Positions 33,719 through 42,225 of a DNA stretch of 64,000 bases are shown here, piece by piece. The notes below the pieces were generated by a model. The model did no database searches. It saw nothing but the letters and a program-made list of their open reading frames with translations, and was not told the origin of the DNA. The position numbers and the translations under genes were made by a program. Numbering within the stretch: position 1 is the first letter of the stretch; every line of letters starts with the position of its first letter. Location: positions 62,001-126,000 of the forward strand of contig CAYYCP010000001.1 of assembly GCA_964470375.1 (NCBI GenBank), read 5' to 3'. The DNA comes from CAYNQK01 sp964470375 (GTDB lineage: Bacteria; Spirochaetota; Spirochaetia; Treponematales; JBGSOB01).

Positions 33719-34095
33719 GCGCGGCTCTTGAGCCCCTTCACGAATTTGATGATGTTCCAGACGCCCAGGCCCAGGAGGCCGATGCCGGAGGCCCACAGCA
33801 CGAAGCTGCCCAGGTGGGCCAGGCCCTGGAATCCGGGCAGAACCTGGAAGAGGGCCGCGCCGGCCGTGACCGCCCCGGCGGCCGTCACCAGCCCGCCCAG
33901 GCGCTTGTCCTTGCCGTCCTTGGAGCCCATGATGCCAAGGCCGCCCAGGGCCACCAAGCCGCCCACCACCAGGCCGCCCCAACCGCCGGCGAAGTCATTC
34001 AGGATGAGGAGGCCCAGGCCGCTTATGCCCGCGCCCACGCCCACCATGCCGTAGCGGCGGACTTCCTGAGTCGTTTTCGGAGTCAGGTCGTTCAT
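33715..34095 (-). CDS. Glycine-rich membrane protein, unknown
   Basis: The protein has 126 residues. Four hydrophobic, Gly-rich segments are visible (MVGVGAGISGLGLLIL, GLVVGGLVALGGLGIMG, LGGLVTAAGAVTAGAALF and LWASGIGLLGLGVWNIIKF). The Gly/Ala-rich small-residue pattern suggests closely packed helices. A GGGAGG stretch lies in front of ATG 34095. It is first in the run with miaB, the LapA-like gene and the SPOR gene, and its stop overlaps the miaB start by four bases. No family is recognised. Confidence 0.65.
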   Translation of the reverse strand: MNDLTPKTTQEVRRYGMVGVGAGISGLGLLILNDFAGGWGGLVVGGLVALGGLGIMGSKDGKDKRLGGLVTAAGAVTAGAALFQVLPGFQGLAHLGSFVLWASGIGLLGLGVWNIIKFVKGLKSRA

Positions 34096-34192
34096 CTCAA
34101 ACCTCCCTGTGCGCGCCTCGGGGGCCGCGCCATATAGTGCAAAAGATACCGAAAAGGGCGACCCCGTCCAAGGCCGTCCACGATGCCCGGCC

Positions 34193-35449
34193 TCAGTGCC
34201 GGAAGCACCTTTGGCCGGTGAATTTCATGGCCGCCCCGTATTCGTTGCAGGCCTCTATCGCCTCGTGCTCGCGGATGGCCCCGCCCGGCTGAACCACAGC
34301 CGTGACGCCCTCCTTGAGACCCACCTCTATGCCATCGCGGTAGGGGAAGAAGGCGTCCGAGACCATCACCGAGCCGATGAGGCCGCCCTTGCGGGCGATG
34401 CCCTCCTCGCGGGATGCCGCCTTGGCCGCCTCGTCCTTGGAGAAATTATAGTGCTCGCCGTGACGCTCGAAGTGGATGCGGTCGATGAGCTTGGTGTAGG
34501 CCTTGTCGCGGGCGATCTCCGCCACGCCGACCCGATCCTGCTCTCCGGTGCCGATGCCGACCGTGCACTGGTCCTTGACGTAGATCACCGAATTGGAGGT
34601 GATGCCGGTCTCCAAGAGCCAGCCGAAGAGCATGTCCGCCCATTCTGCCTCGGTGGGCTCGCGCAGGACTCGATACTCCTTGCCCTGGTATTGGCATTCG
34701 GCCGGCAGAAAGTCCTCGCGCCTGAGCGTCCTGGGACAGAAGGAGGCCTGGACCACACAGCCCCCGTCTATGAGGGACTTGAAGTCCAGGACTCTGACGC
34801 CCGCGTAGGAATCCAGCCGGGCCATGTCCTTGATGCGGATGACCCGCAGGTTCTTCCACTTGGCGAAGGCCTCCAGGGCCCTCGGTTCGTACTCAGGCGC
34901 GGCCACCACTTCGCAATAGCTGGCGGCGATGGCCTCGGCGGTCTCCGGATCCACCTGGCGATTGAGGACAACCGCTCCGCCGTAGGCGGCCAGGCTGTCC
35001 GCCATGTAAGCCTTCCGGTAGGCCTCGGCCGGGCTGGAGCCCAGGGCCGCGCCGGAGGGGTTGTTGTGCTTCATGATGGCGCAGGCCGGTCGATCCTGGA
35101 AATAGCGCAGCACATTCAGGGCTGAATCCACGTCGGTCAGGTTGGTCTTTCCGGGGTGCTTGCCGCTTTGGAGGAGCTCGGCATCCGATACCAGCCAACG
35201 CCCGGGCTGGATGAGCTCGATGCCGGCTATGGCCAGGTTACCGTCCACCAGGCGGTACAGCGCCGCCGGCTGGTCTGGATTCTCGCCGTAACGCAGGCCG
35301 GCCAGCTTTCCCTCCACGGTCCACTCCACCTTCTCGTAACGCAAGCCTGTGCGCCGCCCGGCCTTGTCCGTGAAGCTGATCTCCATTGTTTCCGGGAATT
35401 CGTCCCGATTGATGGTGCGGTACTGTGACTTCAGGTCCTGGGCCATCAT
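34193..35449 (-). CDS. purH: Stand-alone AICAR formyltransferase (PurH transformylase domain only)
   Basis: The protein has 418 residues. It adds a formyl group from 10-formyl-THF to AICAR in late purine synthesis. Conserved parts are LRYGENPDQPA (residues 52-62, as in LRYGENPHQ of PurH), KHNNPSG with Lys127-His128, and the C-terminal VQPGGAIREHE and KFTGQRCFRH. Normal PurH has an extra N-terminal IMP cyclohydrolase (MGS-like) domain of about 200 residues. Here only about 50 residues precede the transformylase core, so that domain is absent. The IMP cyclohydrolase step must come from another gene not seen in this window. The start overlaps the folE2 stop. The gene ends a folD-folE2-purH operon, which supplies its folate cofactor. 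Confidence 0.9.
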   Translation of the reverse strand: MMAQDLKSQYRTINRDEFPETMEISFTDKAGRRTGLRYEKVEWTVEGKLAGLRYGENPDQPAALYRLVDGNLAIAGIELIQPGRWLVSDAELLQSGKHPGKTNLTDVDSALNVLRYFQDRPACAIMKHNNPSGAALGSSPAEAYRKAYMADSLAAYGGAVVLNRQVDPETAEAIAASYCEVVAAPEYEPRALEAFAKWKNLRVIRIKDMARLDSYAGVRVLDFKSLIDGGCVVQASFCPRTLRREDFLPAECQYQGKEYRVLREPTEAEWADMLFGWLLETGITSNSVIYVKDQCTVGIGTGEQDRVGVAEIARDKAYTKLIDRIHFERHGEHYNFSKDEAAKAASREEGIARKGGLIGSVMVSDAFFPYRDGIEVGLKEGVTAVVQPGGAIREHEAIEACNEYGAAMKFTGQRCFRH

Positions 35450-36240
35450 TCCTCCCTGTTATACCCGCCCGGCGCGGGGTACTCCGCGTAGGCGTAGGCC
35501 GAATGGTCGTGGATACTCTCAAAATTCTCGGCTTCCACCGAGAACCACGGGAAACCCCCGTGCCGCTCTAAGCGCAAATAGACCTCACGCACTACGTCCT
35601 CTACGAAGCGCGGATTGTCGTAGGCCCTCTCGGTCACCCATTTCTCATCCTCCCGCTTGAGGAGCGGATAGAGCCCGCAGGAGGCCGAGGCCTCTATCAT
35701 TTCGATGATCTCCTCGAACCAGAAGAAGGGTCCCAGGCGCACGGTCACGCTGACCTTGCCGCGTTGGTTATGGGCCCCGCGCTCCGAGATGGCCTTGGAG
35801 CAGGGACACACGGTCAACACCGGAGCGCTGACAGTCACCAGGAATTCGCTCTTGTCCCCGCTTACCCTGCCGGAGTAGCCGGCCTCGTAGCGCATGAGCG
35901 CCTCCTGGCCGGATACGGGCGCGCGCTTTTTGAGAAAATACGGGAAAGTCATGTCCGAATAGGCGTCCTCGGCATCCAGGGCCTGGCGCAGCTCGCCCAG
36001 CATGGTCAGGAAGCGGGGCATGGACAGGTCCGAGCGGTGGGCGTTGAAGACCTCAATGAAGCGGCTCATGTGGGTGCCCTTGAAGTCGTGGGGCAGGTCG
36101 GCGAAGAGGTTGACCGTGGCTACGGTATGCTGCCGGCGCTCGGCCCGGTCCAGCACGACGATCGGGTAGGCCAGGCCCTTCACGCCCACCTTGGCCAGGG
36201 GGATCCGACGCGCATCGGACTCGCTCTGGACGTCCTTCAT
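35446..36240 (-). CDS. folE2: GTP cyclohydrolase IB
   Basis: The protein has 264 residues and makes dihydroneopterin triphosphate from GTP, the first step of folate synthesis. The family (FolE2/MptA, tunnelling fold) differs from the better-known FolE. The diagnostic metal-binding stretch is VLTVCPCSKAISERGAHNQRG near residue 142, where FolE2 proteins have xCPCSxxIS. Further conserved residues are in KGTHMSRFIE and the ESIHDHSAYAY close to the C-terminus. Length fits the family. Its start overlaps the folD stop, and its stop overlaps the purH start, four bases each. Confidence 0.95.
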   Translation of the reverse strand: MKDVQSESDARRIPLAKVGVKGLAYPIVVLDRAERRQHTVATVNLFADLPHDFKGTHMSRFIEVFNAHRSDLSMPRFLTMLGELRQALDAEDAYSDMTFPYFLKKRAPVSGQEALMRYEAGYSGRVSGDKSEFLVTVSAPVLTVCPCSKAISERGAHNQRGKVSVTVRLGPFFWFEEIIEMIEASASCGLYPLLKREDEKWVTERAYDNPRFVEDVVREVYLRLERHGGFPWFSVEAENFESIHDHSAYAYAEYPAPGGYNREE

Positions 36241-37118
36241 CGCCCGGAGGCCCCCAACTCGGCGGCGCGCACGGTATTCTCAAGCAGCATAGCCCTGGTC
36301 ATAGGCCCGACTCCGCCTGTGGGCGGGGTTATCCAGCCGGCCACTTCGGAGACTGATTCGAAATCCACGTCGCCCTCGATGCGATAGCCGCGCTTCTTGG
36401 AAGGATCCGGCACGCGGTTCACGCCCACGTCTATCACGCAGGCACCGGGCTTCACCATGGAGGCATTCACCAAGCCGCGCCGGCCGGCGCAGGCCACCAA
36501 CACGTCGGCCTGGCGGCAATGTTCGGCCAGGTCGCGGGTGCCGGTATGGCAGATGGTGACGGTAGCGTTGAATTCCTTGCGTACAAGCAAATTCGCCAGC
36601 GGCTTGCCCACCAGGTTGGAGCGCCCGACGATGACCACCCGGGCCCCGTCCAGGCCCACCCCGGCCGATTGGATCAGCTTAATCACCCCGTGCGGAGTGC
36701 ATGGGAAGAAGCAGTCCTCGCCCAGAGCCAGGAGGCCGGCGTTGAGGGGTGTCAGGCCGTCGACGTCCTTGCGAGGACTGATCTCAGCCATTACCGTCCG
36801 CTCGCTCATGCCGTCAGGCAGAGGCAGCTGCACCAGGATGCCGTCCACCTCCGGATCCGCATTCAGCTCGCGCAATCGCGCCAGCAAGCCCTCCATGGGC
36901 TGTCCGCGCATGTAGCGTATGTCCAGGCTGGCTATGCCCAGCTCGGCGCAGTCGCGCTCCTTGGAGTCCACATAGGACAGCGAGGCCGGGTTGTCGCCCA
37001 CCAGCACCACCGCCAGGCAGGGCGGCCTGGAAACCTTCGCCAGGGCGGCCACGCGTTCACGCAGGGATGCCTTGACCGCCTCGGCCACGGCCTTGCCGTC
37101 GATCAGCTTGGCAGACAT
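36237..37118 (-). CDS. folD: Methylenetetrahydrofolate dehydrogenase / cyclohydrolase
   Basis: The protein has 293 residues, the typical length. FolD interconverts 5,10-methylene-THF and 10-formyl-THF, the cofactor used by the purH product next door. Signatures are SYVDSKERDC (the catalytic Lys in YVxxKxxxC), ILVQLPLPDGM, DVDGLTPLN and VIVGRSNLVGKPLANLL for NADP binding, with ITPPTGGVGPMT near the end. Start ATG 37118 follows a run of purines. It leads the folD-folE2-purH operon; the radical-SAM gene upstream is 26 bases away on the same strand and may be part of the same message. Confidence 0.95.
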   Translation of the reverse strand: MSAKLIDGKAVAEAVKASLRERVAALAKVSRPPCLAVVLVGDNPASLSYVDSKERDCAELGIASLDIRYMRGQPMEGLLARLRELNADPEVDGILVQLPLPDGMSERTVMAEISPRKDVDGLTPLNAGLLALGEDCFFPCTPHGVIKLIQSAGVGLDGARVVIVGRSNLVGKPLANLLVRKEFNATVTICHTGTRDLAEHCRQADVLVACAGRRGLVNASMVKPGACVIDVGVNRVPDPSKKRGYRIEGDVDFESVSEVAGWITPPTGGVGPMTRAMLLENTVRAAELGASGR

Positions 37119-37143
37119 CTTGACCTCCTCGCGGCCGCGCGCC

Positions 37144-38340
37144 TCAGAATCCCGGGCGGCGCCGCCCGCACAGCATGATCTGGTAGCAGCGCTTGCAGCC
37201 CGGGAAGATCCCGTCCGGGCTCTCTTTCAGGGCCTTCCGGAATTTCTTGGACCGCTCGTTGTTGTACAGATCCCAGATAGAATCGGTCTTCAGGTTGCCC
37301 ACCACCCAGTCGGGATGGTCCGCGCAGAAATGCACGTCGCCGTTGTAGTCCACGTTGACCATGAACCAGGGCACCTTGCAATGGTCACGCACAGCCACGT
37401 CCAGCTGCGAATAGTAGGTGCCTATGACCTTCGGGGTGATGACCGGGACGGTGATGATGGGATGCTTGACCTTCGATGACAGCGAGTGCACCTCGGCCAG
37501 GATTTCCGAGAATTTATCCCCGTCTATTCCCTCATTGTAGCCGGTGGCGAAGCCGCGCCAGTAGGTGGGCTCTATACCCAGCTTCTCCTTGACCGCCGCC
37601 ACGTGGGCTGCCCCGATCTCCTCGTCGAAGTAGGTGCCCAGGTTGATGATGTGCCAGGCCAAGCCCATGTCGGCGGTGGCCCGCACAAGGTTGGCCAGGT
37701 CAAGGTAGTTCATGTTGGACACGGTGGTGACGATGCCGACCTGCGGGAATTTCTTGCCCTGGCGGAGCTTCTCGGCGTTGACAGCCTGGATGCCCTCGAT
37801 CACCCGGCGATATGAGCCCTTGCCGCGGATCTGGTCGTTGACATCCTCGAAGGCGTCCAGAGAGACGAATATGCCGGTCCAGTTATCCCGCACGATGCGT
37901 TCGGCGTTCTGGGCCAGGAAGGTGCCGTTGGTGTTGACCGTCAGCAAGGGGATCTTCTTCTTCATGTAGGCCGCCAGCTCCATGAAGTCCGGGTACATGA
38001 AGGGCTCGCCGCCCCAGACGTAGAAGAGGCGGGCTTTCTCGGACACCTCGTCTATGAACTTGCGGTATTGCTCCATGGACATGATATCCTTGGCCTTCTC
38101 CACCGCATCGTGGCCCTTGAGGGTGCCCTTGATCCCGCGTTGGCCGCACATCACGCAACGCAGGTTGCACAGGGGCGTGATCTTGAGGGTGACCAAAGGC
38201 ATGCGCGACGAGGTGAAATCGGCCGAACGGTAGTCTATGCCCATGGCCGCCAACTGTTGCAAGAAGGCGCCGGCCATTTGTATGGCCACTATCGGGTTCT
38301 GGGTGATGAGCTTGGGCACGAGTGAGTAGTTGGTCTTCAT
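37144..38340 (-). CDS. Radical SAM / SPASM protein, substrate unknown
   Basis: The protein has 398 residues. The radical-SAM cysteine motif is TPLCNLRCVMCGQ (CxxxCxxC), and YVWGGEPFMYP fits the second motif. The C-terminus has extra cysteines (FCADHP near residue 347, then CKRC and LCGR near the end), typical of a SPASM extension that holds auxiliary clusters. Members modify peptides or proteins or act as anaerobic maturases. No peptide substrate gene is seen beside it. Start ATG 38340 has GGAG at good distance. It is downstream of the HU gene but behind that gene's terminator. Confidence 0.85.
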   Translation of the reverse strand: MKTNYSLVPKLITQNPIVAIQMAGAFLQQLAAMGIDYRSADFTSSRMPLVTLKITPLCNLRCVMCGQRGIKGTLKGHDAVEKAKDIMSMEQYRKFIDEVSEKARLFYVWGGEPFMYPDFMELAAYMKKKIPLLTVNTNGTFLAQNAERIVRDNWTGIFVSLDAFEDVNDQIRGKGSYRRVIEGIQAVNAEKLRQGKKFPQVGIVTTVSNMNYLDLANLVRATADMGLAWHIINLGTYFDEEIGAAHVAAVKEKLGIEPTYWRGFATGYNEGIDGDKFSEILAEVHSLSSKVKHPIITVPVITPKVIGTYYSQLDVAVRDHCKVPWFMVNVDYNGDVHFCADHPDWVVGNLKTDSIWDLYNNERSKKFRKALKESPDGIFPGCKRCYQIMLCGRRRPGF

Positions 38341-38380
38341 CAGATCTCCATGCTGGACGTATGGGCGCCGCTGCGGAACG

Positions 38381-38422
38381 CAAACGAAAGAGGCCGACGC
38401 GCCGCCGTGGCGGGTCGGCCTC
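38381..38422 (-). terminator. Rho-independent terminator of the HU gene
   Basis: On the minus strand a nine-base-pair arm (GAGGCCGAC 38422-38414 with GTCGGCCTC 38398-38390) with a further GC-rich inner part is followed by TTTCGTTT (38389-38382). It lies 62 bases past the HU stop. Confidence 0.85.
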
Positions 38423-38483
38423 CTCCTGTCCTATCGCCCCTGTTCACCCGCGGATGGGCAGGCCGGGGGACGGCCCAGTTTCA

Positions 38484-38891
38484 TCAGGACTTCTTTACCT
38501 TAGCCTTCTTGGCGATTTCCTTGAAGGCCTTCCCATAGGTGAATTTGGGGACGCGCACGGCGGGCTTGGCCGGGATAACCACTTCCTCGCCGGTCTTGGG
38601 ATTGCGGCCCATGCGCTTCTTGGTGGCCGGCCGCTCACGCACATAAGCCTTGCCGATAGTACCGAAGGGCACGCGCTCACCGGCGATCATGCCGGCGGTG
38701 AAGACCTCGATGAAGGCGTCGATGGCCTCCTTAGCCTGCTTCTTGGTGACCCCGCTCTTCTCGGAAACGAATCCAAGCATAGTGGACATGGTGAACTTGT
38801 CGGGCAGGCCGACCTTCTTTGACGCGGCGGGAGCCTTGGCCGCGGCCTTCTTCGCTGCCGGAGCCTTGCCGGCGGCCTTCGATTTAGCCAT
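38484..38891 (-). CDS. HU-family DNA-binding protein with Lys/Ala-rich N-terminal tail
   Basis: The protein has 135 residues, against about 90 for typical HU. The HU fold runs from about residue 30 to the end: VTKKQAKEAIDAFIEVFTAGMIAGERVPFGTIGKAYVRERPATKKRMGRNPKTGEEVVIPAK. It includes the RNPKTGE arm that enters the DNA minor groove. The first 28 residues are a basic Lys/Ala/Pro tail (AKSKAAGKAPAAKKAAAKAP) resembling histone H1-like tails. Such tails on HU are better known at the C-terminus in other bacteria. It is a single-gene unit with its own promoter (TTCACA and TATAAA) and terminator. The role is chromosome compaction and regulation. Confidence 0.92.
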   Translation of the reverse strand: MAKSKAAGKAPAAKKAAAKAPAASKKVGLPDKFTMSTMLGFVSEKSGVTKKQAKEAIDAFIEVFTAGMIAGERVPFGTIGKAYVRERPATKKRMGRNPKTGEEVVIPAKPAVRVPKFTYGKAFKEIAKKAKVKKS

Positions 38892-38978
38892 CGTATCCTC
38901 CTTATCGACATCGTGGCGGGCGGGCGCGCGGCGCGCCTATCCGCGGCGCCGGCGGCGGCCAGCGCCGCAGGCCAGTCT

Positions 38979-39007
38979 TTTATATATGATATTCAAGGCT
39001 TTGTGAA
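38979..39007 (-). promoter_or_regulatory. Promoter of the HU gene
   Basis: On the minus strand TTCACA (39007-39002), a 17-base spacer and TATAAA (38984-38979) make a good sigma-70 promoter, giving a leader of about 80 bases before the HU ATG. Confidence 0.6.
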
Positions 39008-39032
39008 GCTCTAAAACGAATATTCCGTTTCG

Positions 39033-39062
39033 TTGACAAGCGAGCTCGAATGAGTCCATTAT
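39033..39062 (+). promoter_or_regulatory. Promoter of the pgi run
   Basis: Perfect TTGACA (39033-39038), an 18-base spacer and CATTAT (39057-39062) lie about 30 bases upstream of the pgi ATG. A GGGAGGAAGC ribosome binding site follows before the start. Confidence 0.6.
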
Positions 39063-39090
39063 TATATGCCCCTCTGGGGCGGGAGGAAGC

Positions 39091-40665
39091 ATGCCCGACT
39101 TCATGGACCTCGACGCCGCGGCGGCCTTCGAGCGCTTGACCGCCAGCCCGCCGCCGCGCCCCCTCGCCGAGAGCCTCAGCGCGGAGCGCGTACGCTCTGC
39201 TGAAATAGGCATGGGCGCCGGCCTGGTCTTCAACTATGCCGCCGCGGGGGTTGAAGAACCCATCGTCAGCCTCCTCCAGGAATTGGCCGACGAAATGCAG
39301 GTCATCGACAAGTACCTGGCCCTTGTATCGGGCCAGGCTATGAACACGGGCGAGGGCCGCAGCGTTCTCCACCACCTGACGCGCGGTCAAGTGGCCGGCC
39401 CGGTGATCCTGAACGGGCGCGACTACGGGGCCTTCTACAATAGCCAGCGACAGGCTATCGCGGCTTTCTGCGACAAGGTCCACTCAGGCCAGGTCCACGG
39501 ATCCACGGGCCAGCCTTTCGCCAGCGTCTGTCAGATCGGCATAGGCGGATCGGACCTGGGGCCGCGCGCCCTGTACCTGGCCCTGGAAGCCTGGGCGGCC
39601 GCCGAGGGCAGCCTGAAGATGGGCGCCCACTTCATCTCCAACGTCGATCCGGACGATGCCTACACGGTGCTTTCGCGTCTGGATCCGGCCACTACCCTAT
39701 TCATCCTCGTATCCAAATCAGGCACCACCCAGGAGACTCTGGCCAATGAGACCCTGGTGCGCTCCTACCTCGAAGCGCGCGGCCTGGATCCCTCCAGGCA
39801 CATGCTGGCCGTCACCAGTGAAACCAGCCCGTTGGCACGCAACCCGCGCTACCTCGAGAGCTTTTATATTGACGACTTCATCGGCGGGCGCTATTCCTCC
39901 ACGAGCGCCGTGGGCGGGGCCGTCCTCAGCCTGGCCTTCGGTCCGCAGGTCTTTACTGCCATCCTGAACGGGGCCCACCAGGAGGATATCCTGGCCCTTG
40001 ATCCGCGCATCGAACGCAATCCCGCGTTGATGGACGCCCTGATAGGCCTCTACCATAGAAATATCCTGGGCTACCCCTGCACGGCCATACTTCCCTATTC
40101 CCAAGCCCTATCGCGCTTCCCGGCCCACCTCCAGCAGCTGGACATGGAATCCAACGGCAAGAGCGTGAACCGCGATGGACGCCCGGTCAACTATCCGACC
40201 GGCCCGGTGGTCTTGGGAGAGCCCGGAACCAACGGCCAGCATTCTTTTTACCAACTCCTCCACCAGGGCACAGACATCGTGCCCCTTCAGTTCATCGGTT
40301 TCCGGCGTTCTCAGGGGGGGCTGGACGTCCAAGTGGAGGGCTCCACGAGTCAGGCCAAGCTGAACGCCAACCTGGCCGCCCAGATAACGGCCTTCGCGAA
40401 GGGCAAGCCGGACCTTGACGCCAATCGCAACTTCCCCGGCGATCGCCCCTCCACCCTGATCCACGGCGAGCGCTTGACACCCGAGGTCTTGGGAGCCCTG
40501 CTGGCCCATTTCGAGAACAAGGTCATGTTCCAGGGCTTCCTCTGGAACATCAATTCTTTCGACCAAGAAGGGGTTCAGCTGGGAAAGGTCCTAGCCAAGC
40601 AGGTCCTGTCCGGGGGGCCCATGGACGGGGCCTTGGCCGCATACGCCTCACTACTCAAGGCCTAG
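39091..40665 (+). CDS. pgi: Glucose-6-phosphate isomerase
   Basis: The protein has 524 residues and converts glucose 6-phosphate to fructose 6-phosphate in the cytoplasm. Visible motifs are IGIGGSDLGPRAL, LVSKSGTTQETLAN and the second family signature GEPGTNGQHSFYQLLHQGTD. Length and motif order match the short bacterial class. ATG 39091 has GGGAGGAAGC in front and a consensus-like promoter before that. It is the first gene of a run with murG, cvpA, holB and the two-component pair, all with short gaps or overlaps. In T. pallidum pgi is separate as I recall, so this linkage may be local. Confidence 0.95.
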   Translation: MPDFMDLDAAAAFERLTASPPPRPLAESLSAERVRSAEIGMGAGLVFNYAAAGVEEPIVSLLQELADEMQVIDKYLALVSGQAMNTGEGRSVLHHLTRGQVAGPVILNGRDYGAFYNSQRQAIAAFCDKVHSGQVHGSTGQPFASVCQIGIGGSDLGPRALYLALEAWAAAEGSLKMGAHFISNVDPDDAYTVLSRLDPATTLFILVSKSGTTQETLANETLVRSYLEARGLDPSRHMLAVTSETSPLARNPRYLESFYIDDFIGGRYSSTSAVGGAVLSLAFGPQVFTAILNGAHQEDILALDPRIERNPALMDALIGLYHRNILGYPCTAILPYSQALSRFPAHLQQLDMESNGKSVNRDGRPVNYPTGPVVLGEPGTNGQHSFYQLLHQGTDIVPLQFIGFRRSQGGLDVQVEGSTSQAKLNANLAAQITAFAKGKPDLDANRNFPGDRPSTLIHGERLTPEVLGALLAHFENKVMFQGFLWNINSFDQEGVQLGKVLAKQVLSGGPMDGALAAYASLLKA

Positions 40666-40671
40666 TTCCCC

Positions 40672-41769
40672 ATGCCCATGACGGTCGCGTTCACCGGAGG
40701 CGGCACGGGCGGCCACATTTATCCCGGCCTTGCGGTGGCCTCGGCCCTCCGCGGACTCGATACCAGCGTCAGGCTGGTCTGGATAGGCAACCGCGAGGGC
40801 ATGGACAGATCCATCGTCGAGGCCGCCGGACTCGAGTTCCATGGCATACCGGCAGGCAAATTCCGCCGCGACTTTTCGGCCCGCAACCTGCCGGACGCCC
40901 TGCGCGTCCTAGCCGGCTTCGCAGCCGCCCGGGGTCTTCTACGGGAGCTCAAACCCGATCTGCTCTTCTCCAAGGGCGGCTATGTCTCCGTTCCGCCCTG
41001 CGCCGCCGCGCGCTCGCTCGGCATACCGGTGTTCACCCACGAGTCGGACGTCCGACCGGGGCTGGCCACCCGTCTCAACGCCCGCTTCGCCGAGCTCATC
41101 CTCCTTTCGTACGCCGAAACTATTGAGAGCCTACCGCCCAAGGCGCGGACAAGGGCCGAGGTTACGGGCAACCCCGTGCGGGCGTCCATCCTAGGCGGCC
41201 GGGCCGAGCGCGGCCTATCCTTTCTGGGCTTCACTCGAAAGGCCCCCCTCCTTCTCCTCCTGGGTGGCAGCCAGGGAGCGCGCGAGCTCAACGAGTTGGC
41301 GGCTTCAGTCCTGCCGGATATCCTGCCGAGCTGGAATGTGGCTCACCAGACCGGTCCAGACCATACACCTTGTCGGCTGGACGGCGAAGGCTATCGGGCC
41401 TTTGGATACCTCAAGGACGAGATGCCCGACGTCTTGGCGGCCGCCGACCTTGTGCTCGCCAGGGCGGGCGCGGGGACCCTATGGGAATCTGCAAGCCTGG
41501 GCAAGCCCCTCATCCTCCTGCCCCTGCGCTCGAGCGCCACGCGCGGGGATCAAGTAGTCAATGCCGATCTCTTCGCCTCGCGCGGGGCGGCAGTGGTCCT
41601 CCCACCCGCGCCGGCCGCGCGGGCCGCCCTTCTGGAGGCCCTGGAGGCTCTGCGGGCGGATCCTGAAAGGCGGGCAGCCATGGGGCGGGCGGCCGCCTCC
41701 TTCGCGCTCAAGCCCGCGGCCCCCCTGATCGCCCGACGCATCCTGGAACGCTTGGGAGGATCCAAATGA
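40672..41769 (+). CDS. murG: UDP-GlcNAc:undecaprenyl-PP-MurNAc-pentapeptide GlcNAc transferase
   Basis: The protein has 365 residues and makes lipid II from lipid I at the inner face of the membrane. The GT28 signature TGGGTGGHIYPGLAVA is at the N-terminus. LLLLGGSQGARELN is the second glycine-rich motif, and VLARAGAGTLWE with PLILLPLRSSATRGDQVVNA gives the UDP-GlcNAc site. Start is ATG 40672 or ATG 40678, seven to thirteen bases after the pgi stop. The next gene overlaps its stop by four bases. T. pallidum TP0523 is murG next to the same neighbours as I recall. Confidence 0.95.
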   Translation: MPMTVAFTGGGTGGHIYPGLAVASALRGLDTSVRLVWIGNREGMDRSIVEAAGLEFHGIPAGKFRRDFSARNLPDALRVLAGFAAARGLLRELKPDLLFSKGGYVSVPPCAAARSLGIPVFTHESDVRPGLATRLNARFAELILLSYAETIESLPPKARTRAEVTGNPVRASILGGRAERGLSFLGFTRKAPLLLLLGGSQGARELNELAASVLPDILPSWNVAHQTGPDHTPCRLDGEGYRAFGYLKDEMPDVLAAADLVLARAGAGTLWESASLGKPLILLPLRSSATRGDQVVNADLFASRGAAVVLPPAPAARAALLEALEALRADPERRAAMGRAAASFALKPAAPLIARRILERLGGSK

Positions 41770-42224
41770 ACAGCGTGGACATCGTCGCCGCGGTGATCGT
41801 CCTGGCCTGCGGGCTGCGGGTCCTCGTGCGCGGCTTCATCAAGGAAGTCCTCTCGGTGGCAGCCCCCCTGGTGGCCGGCCTGGCGGCCTTCCTTTTCTGG
41901 AAGCCGCTGGCTGCATTGGGCCTGCGGCTCTGGCCGGCCCTGCCGATGGCAGGGGCCATCGCCGCGGGTATCTGCTTCCTGGTCTGCTTCCTGGCCATGA
42001 AAATCCTCGAGCACGCCCTGTCCTCCGCCATCGAGGCCCTTCGCCTGGGCCTTGTGGACAGGCTCCTGGGCTTTCTGGTGGGGGCATTGGAGGGCTTGCT
42101 CATCTGCGCGCTCCTGGCGGCCATCCTGCGCTACCAGCCCATCTGGGACGCCCGCCCCCTCCTCGAAGGCAGCCTCTTCTGGCGTCTCCTCTCTCCCTTC
42201 CTGCCGGCCTTCGGCGAGGCCTAG
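41766..42224 (+). CDS. cvpA: CvpA family membrane protein
   Basis: The protein has 152 residues with four hydrophobic helices (roughly 6-16, 30-47, 60-77 and 95-118). The first part, VDIVAAVIVLACGLRVLVRGFIKEVLSVAAPLVAG, carries the CvpA pattern: a helix, then GxxRGFIKE, then a second helix. CvpA was first linked to colicin V production and more lately to envelope stress and bile resistance. Its molecular role is unclear. Its ATG overlaps the murG stop, and the holB-like gene starts one base after its own stop. Confidence 0.85.
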   Translation: MNSVDIVAAVIVLACGLRVLVRGFIKEVLSVAAPLVAGLAAFLFWKPLAALGLRLWPALPMAGAIAAGICFLVCFLAMKILEHALSSAIEALRLGLVDRLLGFLVGALEGLLICALLAAILRYQPIWDARPLLEGSLFWRLLSPFLPAFGEA

Positions 42225-42225
42225 G

